Positions 55,852 to 64,000 of a stretch of 64,000 nucleotides of DNA are shown piece by piece. Made by a program: the position numbers and the translations under genes. The stretch spans positions 5,293,705 through 5,357,704 of the forward strand of contig NC_055987.1 in the NCBI RefSeq assembly GCF_018446385.1, written 5' to 3'. Each line of letters opens with the position of its first letter. Position 1 is the first letter of the stretch. Under the pieces are notes generated by a model. That model had not been told where the DNA came from. It did no database searches and saw only the letters and a program-made list of their open reading frames with translations. The stretch comes from Zingiber officinale. Taxonomy: Eukaryota > Streptophyta > Magnoliopsida > Zingiberales > Zingiberaceae.

Positions 55852-57866
55852 TCAAGAATAAACACAAGCAAGAAAAATAAGATAACAAATGAAGTGACGT
55901 GGAAACAAATTGTTTGCTTTAAAGAGGGTCATACAGATCTAATGCGGTGGAATAAACATGCAAAAGTTGATCATGTATCAAGGGAAAGAGCACGTGGCGC
56001 AGTTAGAACAAGTTGTAAGTCGAATATTGCATTTACACAGAAACAAACCGGACCTAATTGGGTTGTCAGTAACTTCATAGAAACTCATAATCATCCACTC
56101 TCGACTCCATCAAAGGTGCATTTGCTACGCTCACATCGTAATGTTTCAGTAGCAAAGAAAACATTGACAAAACAGTTTTCAGAGGCCAATGTACTAACTT
56201 GTCAGCAAATGCGAATATTAGAGATAGAGTATGGAAGGCCTGAGGGAGTCGGTTGCACAAAAAGAGATATTAGAAATTTGAAAAAAAATCTAAGAGATGA
56301 ACAAAAGGGTATTGATGTCGAAACACTAATAGAGTTTTTTACATCCGAGCAAGAGAAAAATTCAGCTTTTTTCTTTGATTATGAGACAGATTCAGATAAC
56401 AGATTTAGTAGGTATTTTTCGACTGATCATATATCAAGGAGGGCATACAATATATTTGGTGATGTAGTTGTATTTGATACGACATATAACACCAACAAAT
56501 ATGGCTTAATTTTGGCACCATTTGTAGGGGTTAATCATCATCATCAGACAATTCTTTTTTGTTGTGGGTTTCTTAGTGATGAGAAAACTGAGTCTTTTGT
56601 TTGGTTGCTTACAAAGTTCTCAGAAGTCATGCCTAAAGGTGCACCAAACATTATCATCACTGATCAGGATCCTGCTATGACAAAAGCAATTGCACAAGTT
56701 TTCCCTCAAACGGTGCATCGATATTGTTTGTGGCACATATTGAATAAATTCCCAGATAAATTAGACCCTTTGACTTTTCGAAATCACTATCACAGCATAA
56801 AGAATGTCATTGTAAATTCTACAACACCTGATGATTTTGAGAAGTCATGGGAAGATACTATCAAGGATACTAACTTAGAGAAAAATGATTGGTTGTCCTT
56901 GATATATGAATTGAGACACAGATGGGTGCCAACATATTCTAGTCATGTATTTTTTGCAGAAATGTCAAGTAGCCAAAGATCTGAAGGCTCACATGCATTT
57001 TTCAAGAAATATGTCTCAAATAAGAACTCATTAATGGATTTTATCACACGTTTTAATAGAGCATTGAGACATCAAAGACACAATGAGTTAGTTGCGGACC
57101 ATATTGATATGAATAAGCAACTCAAGGTTAATACAACCTGGCCAATGGAAACTCAAATGGTTAAGCTGTACACAAAAAAGAAATGGCTGGAGTTTCAAAG
57201 TGAAATGATCGAGAGTCATAGTTATTATATGCAACAGTCATTTACAGGAGTTGCCTCAGTGATTTACCACGTGATGAAATTTCAAAGTTCTTTAAAATCA
57301 AGAGTGCTCACGCATGACAAACAAAGGGATTACATATCATGTAGCTGCACAAAATTTGAGTTTGAGGGCATTCCATGCAGACATATGTTAGCTTTTTTTC
57401 GTATCAACCAAGTATTTCATTTGCCTGATACGTATATACTCAAACGATGAACACGAGATGCAAAAGTTAGAACAATATATGCTTTAGGGGAGCAAAATGT
57501 CATTGATGATCCAGATTCAGAAAGGTATTTGATGTCGAGGCATTCGAGGTTATCTTATAAAGCTTCCGTGTTAGTTGATGATGCATCTTTGAGTAATGAA
57601 AGGTCAACCTTTTTGGATGAACAATTCGATTGTATCTACAATAAAATTCAAGAGATGCCCATTAGTACAACATGCAGTAATAGAAGTCAAAGAAAAAAAT
57701 CCATTGATGAGAGCTTTGGTATTATTGATCCTTCTATAGTAAGAATAAAATGATGTGGGAAGATATTAAAATCATCAAAGGAGAAATCTACATCAAATTC
57801 TAGGCTTTGTCGTGGATGTGGACAACAAGGAGTACCATATGACAAGCGTAACTGTCCCAATTTGCA
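55693..57866 (+). pseudogene. FAR1-like MULE transposase, interrupted
   Basis: The frame opens MRGLSEMEENRVDDQEFIPQ and is one continuous frame with three in-frame stops: TAG at 55810-55812, TGA at 57448-57450 and TGA at 57751-57753. The FAR1 DNA-binding domain is at about residues 35-90 (GMEFSSLEE, SFYNQYAREAGF). The MULE transposase core has catalytic D262 in VVVFDTTYN and D324 in IITDQDP, with CLWHI and SQRSEGSHAFF further on. A SWIM zinc finger is CSCTKFEFEGIPCRH. A final zinc-knuckle-like CRGCGQQGVPYDKRNC ends near 57850. In a working relative the second stop would be the Trp of LKRWTRDAK. The right inverted repeat carries Tyr (TAT, 62655-62657) at the first stop position. It is a dead transposon gene, not a host FAR1/FRS gene, because it lies inside the inverted repeats. 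Confidence 0.85.
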
Positions 57867-58174
57867 ACAAGGGTCTGTGTTGATTCATTTTTTTTTCATT
57901 TTTTTATATGTTTTTTTTGCAAATAAATTTATTTTATTATATTTATTATATGATAATGTATTAATTATCAGATCAATTAAAGATAATAATCATATCAGTC
58001 TTGATGACACATATGAACTTGATTTGGGATCTATAGCGGGTACTATCAAAGTTTTAATTTGTTAAATTATAGTGGTTTATTGGATTGAGAAAATGAGATT
58101 AATAAATTATCTTTATTGTTACAGGTTCTAGTAACATGCGTTAGGATGTTGTAATTATTTATGGTTAGTATTCA

Positions 58175-61032
58175 TGTGAGATACGGCAAAACAAAATAAC
58201 CTATAATGATTTATGGGAATTTTTAGATATTTTTCCCGACTTATTTGGAGGTTGTGAGGTAGAGTTTAAGAGGATAAATTATTGAGTCTAGGGAGGCAAT
58301 GGAAAATTTATTATTTGAAGGGGCTAATTGGGAGTTAAGTTAAACCCTTACATAAGGGCAACAGTGCCCTAACCCGCCCGTGCCTCCTTTCCTTTGGTTT
58401 CGCCGACCTCTCGCCACCCTCCCCCGATTCTCGCCGACGGACACAGCTCCGACTCACACCACACCCGATCGCTGGCATCTAGTCGCAAATCGAGTCTCCG
58501 AGCTTCTCAACTCCTTAACGAGGGCTGAAACAGTGGAGCTTTCTCCGGAGTGTAGCCTCGCATCGAGCTGATTCCGTCGGGTGCTTGTCGCCGACTGTGA
58601 GGGTTTCCGCCATTGAGGCAAGTGGTGTTATGGAATGGCTCGATTAGGGTTTTAAGACTTTAGTTTTGTGATTTGAGGTTAGATTGGGATGTGGCGTTGA
58701 TTGAGATGTTGTCCCGGCAGTGTCACACTGTGAGGAGCTTGGCCGGGATTCTCCAGCAGCAAACGGACACCGGTGGACTTCCTCAGCAGTGGGATTTCCG
58801 GCCGTGAGTCACTAGTGACTTGCTGTGAAGGGCTTGGATCTAATTCCAGCAGCTATTCTTCTTCCGGGAAGCAATAGGTAAGGTCTCGATCACTTCATAA
58901 GTTAAATCTGTGGACCTAAGTGTTGGATTCAATGTATACTGGGTATTGACCAGTGAGATGGTGTTTTTGGTAGCTTTGTAGGAGCTTCGATCTGTGAATT
59001 TGTGGCGGCAGGCAGCACCGGTGTGCTTGTGCCGACGATTACACCTCCTCGGCAGTGTATTCCCGGCTTCGATTCATTAGGTAAGGCAACTTTAGTATTG
59101 GTTACAGATCTGTAGTGTGGATGTTGGGTTTTGGCAGTGAGCATGTGTTTATTGGGTTGATTTCGTATGTGTGTAGCCCTGTAGAGGCTCTATGGTTGAT
59201 CTGTGGTACGGTGCTGACAATATCTTCGGGCAGTGGGTCATCCAAGGTGAGTTATTGTAAGGTTAAGTGTTTGGTTTTGAATCTTTAGTGTGAATTAAGG
59301 ATGGATTTGTGATTCGATAGAACGGTAATGAGAGTTATTAGAGAATCATGAAGGAACTCGGATCAAATTCGCTGGTCATGTACATTAGTATAGTTGTTCA
59401 GTTTCATACGTAATTAGTTAAAATTTATACGTTGACACAGGACTCTGATCGAGGCGGGTGTCGTGACGAAGTTGACGTCGGATTCAGCCTGCATTTGAGG
59501 CGGGTACTTCTTGACTTGCTTCTTTAGATATCGATCTTAGTGCATGAGTTAGTTTCATATACGTAGTATTTATCTTGACTCCACTCGTCTTATCTCTTGT
59601 GCTTGATACTTTATCCACTCAATCTTTGAGCTACTCGTTTCTGTATCTATACAGTCTCTCGTTGCTATCGATGATATTTAGCAGATACTATAATATTAGG
59701 TATTGGATACCAGATACCAGACATTAGATAGTAGGTATTGGATATATGGACACCTGATACCATGTTTACCTGCTTTGATTACTGTTTATTTATGCTTAGT
59801 ATTGAGCATGCGGATTCATGTAGCATACCTGATTTCCTGTTATATATATATGATGACTGTTGCATTATTCGCATCATGTCATTGCATGCATAGCCGACGA
59901 CTTTGGCTCCCTTGTGGTTGAGACGGTTGTTGGCCTGGGCCGCACGCTCGGCCACTCATGGGTAGTGGTAGCTGGAGCGTGCCGCTTGTCTTGTCGTGCC
60001 ACACTCGGTCACTCATGGGTAGTGGCGGCTGGAGTTGCGGCAGCAGGGACCCCCGTCGCAGACGTAGCTATTCAGCTACTATGCACCTGTCCATCCGGTC
60101 ACTCGAGAGTAGTGGCGGCCTTTGGGTGGTACAGTTTGTCATCGATCCGGCCTCTCGACCATACAGGGGCTGAGAGGTGGGCGGGGTGACCATCCGTACA
60201 TACGCTGTTGTTATTATATCTGCTGGTTGTTTACTTATGCTGTTGTTGCTTATCTATGCTGCTGTTGTTAGATTATGCTGCTGTTGTTTACTTATGCTGT
60301 TATGCTTACTTAGGTTGAGATTTATACCTATGTTAGGTGTTTAGACACTGGCTTACTTACTGTTGACCTATATATACCTCACATGATACCATGTAGTTAT
60401 GAGCAGTACTGTAGCAGGACTTTGCTACATCTACCTTCCCTTACTAGCCTAGGATATGGTTTCAGGTATGTATATATACTTTGTTTACCCAGTAGTATCT
60501 GCTATTTATCTTTCACGAGACTGAATCCTGTTGTACTCTTAGCTGTTTATGATACTCATGCACTGTCTACTCCATTACCCGCTGAGTCTTTATACTCACC
60601 ACCCCGTATATTGGTAATTTCACCAGGTAGCTGATAGCGATTCTAGTACACTTGGAGGAGGATCTCGACTGCCGGTCCCACGTCGCTTCCGAGGACGATT
60701 TTATGATTTTGGTTTTCATTTTATTGTGAGATAAACCTTTGAATTTAGCATTGTAATAATTGGGTTGTGGACTTGTTATTTTGTATTTGGTTGTTTTGTC
60801 GAGGAGTCAAGCCGGGCCGGCCCGCGATGAGTTTTTGTTACTTTATACTTGTTATTCTTGCTTTCCGCTGTGTTTGATTTTACAGCCGTGTAGGCTGCAT
60901 ATTATCTGCTTGGTTGTGATTTTATTTGCTTATGTATTCTCTGTTGGTGATGTATACCGGTTCCATTTGTCACTGCTACAGGGGAGGTGCTGTCTGATTT
61001 TCGTCGGACAACCTTACTCTCGGGGCGTGACA
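58175..61032 (+). repeat. Solo LTR inserted in the MULE
   Basis: 2,858 bp, starting TGTGAGATACGGC and ending GGGGCGTGACA, with the perfect 5-bp target duplication ATTCA on both sides (58170-58174, 61033-61037). No internal retroelement part is present, so it is a solo LTR left by recombination. It contains a GC-rich leader-like segment (58375-58800), several AGGTAAG donors, direct repeats with ACTCATGGGTAGTGG (about 59955-60120) and TTATGCTG(C/T)TGTTG repeats (about 60235-60300). Length and style suggest Ty3/Gypsy, family not assigned. Confidence 0.85.
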
Positions 61033-61037
61033 ATTCA

Positions 61038-61760
61038 TCTATTTCCTTTATTTGTATGTTTGATTGATTTAGTGTATTTTTTTTGTATTGAATGCATACT
61101 TCTAAAGAATCTGGTATAGAATGCATATTTCTAACGCATACTGTTTCAGAATGCATACTTTTTCAGGCTCTCTTTCGGAAGATTGCAGCTAGCTTGCCCG
61201 GGATGGAAAACCTTTGTTCAGAAAAGCAGAATGACATGGTTGATGTTAATTTGAGAGCAACTAATGCACACTTGTATCAGTCACAGTCATAATCTAAGCA
61301 ATTGATAGCATGTATTTTATTTGGATTTAGTAGATGTAATTGAGTTATTTTGTTTGTTGAGATAATTGTTAGTGCAATATCATGGTTATTAATTTTAGTG
61401 CTTGTGAGAGAGTTTATTCTGTGCAAGGTGGCATAGTGCTTGTGAGAGAGTTTATTCTGTTGTACTCCAGTTACATTGCACGGTAGTAAATGATCAATAA
61501 ATAAAGTACACATCTTCAACTTGTAATCAAAACAGCTACAAACAATCTACCGAGAAACACTAATCTATGACCACTTTTGAATTACTGTAACTGTATATAT
61601 ACTAAGTCTCAACATCAAATTAAAAATAAAGAATCCCAAAGGAGAAAGAATGTTTGTCTTCTGATCTTGTGTAAATGCAAAAGAATATAACCTTTCTATC
61701 TGGAACACTATTAAAAAGAATGTATATGTATCTGACTAGTGAATTCTTAAACACTAGAGC
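61038..61760 (+). other. MULE interior, possible 3' gene end
   Basis: Non-coding or barely coding. The short frame with LFRKIAASLPGMENLCSEKQ at about 61170-61290 could be a last exon of the transposase gene but is unsupported. A 34-bp direct repeat (TAGTGCTTGTGAGAGAGTTT) occurs at about 61398 and 61434. Confidence 0.35.
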
Positions 61761-61887
61761 AAAACACTGGAACAACATCCTCTGAGCCACCGTCGGATAT
61801 CATCATCAGCTCCACAATTGGAATTCGGACGAAGAGAAAGGAAAATTAACAATACAAGGATATCTTGTTTTTCTGTTGTTAAACCTG

Positions 61888-62049
61888 AAAAACCTAAATC
61901 TCTCTTCTTCTTTTTTTCTTTTTTCCCTTTTTTTTTTTTTTTTTGCAAGGGCCTGATATGTATCTCCCCATATCATACCCTTGCAAAAAAAAAAAATAAT
62001 AATAATAAAAAAGGGGGGAAAAAGAAAAAAAAAAGAGATTTAGGTTTTT
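61888..62049. repeat. Fold-back palindrome 1
   Basis: The left arm, AAAAACCTAAATCTCT then a T-rich run and GCAAGGGCCTGATATG, is complementary to the right arm, CATATCATACCCTTGC, A-rich run, AGAGATTTAGGTTTTT. The loop is only about ten bases (TATCTCCCCA). Arms are about 70 bp. Confidence 0.85.
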
Positions 62050-62326
62050 CAAAACCTCTGGTTCACCACTAGAAATGCCGAAAATAACAATGGAGAGTAT
62101 ATTTGGATTTCTTGCAATTTTAGAAATCTACAGGACCTGAAATAGCTGCAATCTGAGGTCTCTAGGTCGATCAGTGAGTTTCGGTCAAAACCCACTGATG
62201 GACCTAGAGAGCTCCGATTGCACCCATTTCAGTTACTGTAGATTTCTAATATTGCAAGGAGTTCAAATATACTTTCCATTGTTATTTTCGACATTCCTAG
62301 TGGTGGACTAAAGGTTTTGAAAAACC
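62043..62326. repeat. Fold-back palindrome 2
   Basis: Arms of about 140 bp: CACCACTAGAAATGCCGAAA and CAATGGAGAGTATATTTGG on the left match the complement of CCATTGTTATTTTCGACATT and CCTAGTGGTGG on the right. The centre is near 62184 (GGTCAAAACCCACTGATGG). It contains no coding sequence. Confidence 0.88.
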
Positions 62327-62408
62327 AAAAATGTATAGGGATTATTTTGCTGATTCTTTCTTTTTATATTTTAAGATCTTTTAGAAGTTGAAATAAATAA
62401 TAAATATC

Positions 62409-62620
62409 ATATTTGAACTCCTTGCAGCATCAGAAATCCACAGGAATTGAAATGAGCCCAATCGGAACTCTCTAGGTCCATCAGTGACTTTTGACCGAAA
62501 CCCATTGATCGACCTAGAGATCTCAGATTGTAGTCATTTTAGATCCACTGGATTTCTAAAATTGCAATGAGTCCAAATATGCTCTCCATTATTATTTTCG
62601 GCTTCCTAGTGGTGGACTAA
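62409..62620. repeat. Fold-back palindrome 3, same family as 2, one arm longer
   Basis: ATATTTGAACTCCTTGCA on the left is complementary to TGCAATGAGTCCAAATAT on the right, and the CTCTAGGTC...GACCTAGAG core is as in palindrome 2. The right arm continues to CCTAGTGGTGGAC, while the matching outer left arm is missing. Its right end directly abuts the inner end of the MULE right inverted repeat. Confidence 0.8.
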
Positions 62621-62621
62621 A

Positions 62622-63355
62622 TTCAGCTTCTCGTGCATATTGGTTATAGAACGAATATGTTTCCTCTAGTGATGAGAATTCCATTCCAATTTTTGGCTTT
62701 CTATCATCTGCAACTTGGGGAATGAATTCTTGATCATCAACTCTATTTTCTTCCATTTCTAAGAGTCCTCGCATTATATTTGACAATAGATAAGTATATA
62801 AATAAATAAAAATTATAACTTATTTTTTATAAAGTAAAAATGGCAAACAATTTGATAGAGAAAAGTCCTAAATTTAATAAGAAGAAATAAATATCCTATA
62901 TCTCTGTTGCATTGAAAAACTAAATAAGTCCTTAAAGATGCCCTCTAAGTGAAACACAGCAAAGTATAAGTCCTTAAAGATGTTACCCTAGCTTCAGCTT
63001 ATCGCGACGAAAGAGGAAGGCGCCTGTGGGTGTTCCTCTTTTGCAGTTGCGTCGCGACGAAGGAGGAAGGGGCAGAAACCCTAGCTTTGGGCGGCCTGTG
63101 GGTGTTCCTCTTCTGCGGTCACATCGCGACGAAGGAGGAAGGAGAAATGAGGAAGGAGAAATCTGTGGAGTTTCCTCGCGGCTGTGGGTGTTCCTCTTCT
63201 GCGGCCGCGTCGCGATGAAGGAGGAAGGAGGAAGGAGAAATTAGGGCTGCGGAAAACAGTGGAAAAAAACTAATATACTCTAAAAAAAAAGTGACGTAGA
63301 CCTGCCACGAGGGTAGGTCCGCAACAGTCCGGAAGAAACGTTCCGCAGCGGAACG
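62622..63355 (-). repeat. Right terminal inverted repeat of the MULE
   Basis: Reverse complement of the left repeat. On the minus strand it carries the transposase start MRGLLEMEENRVDDQEFIPQ (from 62774) and continues to YNQYAREAEF before the similarity stops. It is about 270 bp shorter than the left one, mostly because it has fewer tandem units (63010-63240). Confidence 0.87.
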
Positions 63356-64000
63356 ATTATATATATATACTGTCTTTTAAAATTTTAAAACTAGCTCAAG
63401 TATCTCATCTTTACATTATTTTTTGTTTCAAACCTACCATCTTTTACTTTCTCTCGTCTTCTTTATAAAAAAAATTAATCATTCTTGGAAAAAAATCTAG
63501 GAAGCTTACGGTCGTTCAAAGTGCGAGCATTTGCTATCCATAGACTAAGTTTATAACTCTAATTAAATACTGTTAGTTGATAGATACAATTTTTTAGCAT
63601 GGAGAGGAAGGGAAAAAAAACTATGGTTAGGGAGTCTTAAATAAAAACCAACCAATCGATAATAAAATTATGACTTGTTAGCTATCAGCTTATAATTGTT
63701 AGATGCTCACTGGTCATGCGAAAGGCCGTCGTATCAGTCTTTTGTGATTTGTCTTCTTTTAAAATATGTAGGACTGTCCTAGGGATCGCTAAGTTACCGA
63801 TTTGATACAATTTTTTTCACGTTCTTCTTAACAAAAACTGAGAGTAATAAAAGCAGCTAAAATAAAAAGATAAATTTTACACTTACAGTTTTATTTAGTT
63901 CGGGGCATGTGGCAACTCTTACTTCAAGGTCCGCGATCGACGATTATTTTCGTTGAACAATTGACTAGCAATTCGATAATTACAAAGAACATAAAAAAAG
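63356..64000 (+). repeat. Segmental duplication, right copy, second part (to window end)
   Basis: It continues the match to the left copy from about 47461 to 48960, in the same orientation and without the Harbinger-type element. The match is still running at the last base of the window. Confidence 0.88.

Larger units (their letters stand above)
54850..63355 (+). mobile_element. FAR1-type Mutator-like element (MULE) with long inverted repeats
   Basis: The ends are inverted: GAACGTTTCTTCCGGACTG at the left matches the complement of the right end at 63325-63343. The inverted repeats continue through about 1.0 kb on the left (to 55851) and 0.73 kb on the right (from 62622). Inside is a FAR1-like transposase with three stops. 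The insertion is in a (TA)n run, so the 9-bp target duplication cannot be told apart from the repeat. The same site without the element is at about 47450 in the other copy of the duplication. The right end has 12 extra bases (CCGCAGCGGAAC-like). A solo LTR and fold-back repeats enlarge it to 8.5 kb. Confidence 0.88.

Noticed and set aside
55693-57866. Domesticated FAR1/FRS transcription factor gene
   Set aside because: It lies inside matching inverted repeats and has three in-frame stops, so a dead MULE transposase is the better reading.
58380-60834. Several short frames that could be exons of a host gene
   Set aside because: They lie wholly within a solo LTR with a perfect target duplication and show no protein family.

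Overview
This is a stretch of plant nuclear genome, almost certainly monocot. The evidence is intron-bearing genes with GT-AG junctions, chloroplast-targeted proteins, Tat-lineage Gypsy and SIRE-like Copia retrotransposons with plant-type primer sites, Harbinger MITEs, a FAR1-type MULE and an RTE-clade LINE. The LTR style (GGGCGCCC-rich and GATCGGTC/GACCGATC-rich Copia LTRs) reminds me of gingers and their relatives (Zingiberales), but that is a guess from memory and not shown here.

Layout. Positions 1-28.4 kb hold three intronless genes for small chloroplast J-domain (DnaJ) proteins: one on the minus strand (1529-2065) and two on the plus strand (23481-24023, 27846-28418). They are pushed apart by retroelements: a minus-strand LTR-like block (about 2.73-3.72 kb), a Tat-lineage Gypsy element (3808-22837, 5-bp target duplication AGAGG) whose 3' LTR is split by a younger gag-only Copia element (14926-22007, target duplication CAGGG), and a probable solo Gypsy LTR carrying a 110-bp tandem array (24372-26228). 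A Tourist-like MITE sits one base past that LTR's end. Take the insertions out and the three J-protein genes form a compact cluster.

29.0-46.2 kb is the gene-rich part: a tRNA-Thr(CGU) gene, a decayed RTE-type LINE, an 11-exon minus-strand ArfGAP gene of the AGD14 type (32534-37410), a doubtful small two-exon minus-strand gene, a UBA2-type two-RRM nuclear protein gene (39604-40938) with a 2.4-kb intron that begins directly after its stop codon, and a minus-strand RETICULATA-RELATED (DUF3411) chloroplast membrane protein gene (45097-46176).

46.6-64.0 kb is a direct tandem segmental duplication (second copy starting 7.3 kb downstream of the first) that has collected different insertions in each copy. 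The left copy received an 805-bp Harbinger-type element (47668-48472). Between the copies lies an old Copia LTR interrupted by a second gag-only Copia element in the opposite orientation (49332-53376). The right copy is split by an 8.5-kb FAR1-type MULE (54850-63355). The MULE's long terminal inverted repeats run into the transposase reading frame, and it holds a solo LTR (58175-61032, target duplication ATTCA) and fold-back palindromes. Each copy of the duplication supplies the empty site for the insertion in the other.

The host genes do not form one pathway. They are chloroplast chaperone and membrane functions, membrane traffic, and nuclear RNA binding. I found no clearly new biological system. 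The points most worth following are the MULE whose inverted repeats carry the transposase N-terminus, the stop-adjacent 3'UTR intron of the UBA2 gene, the antisense gene plus 65-bp array of the Tat element, and the two independent gag-only Copia families. Exon boundaries were worked out by eye. For LTR elements I give families, parts and ends only.
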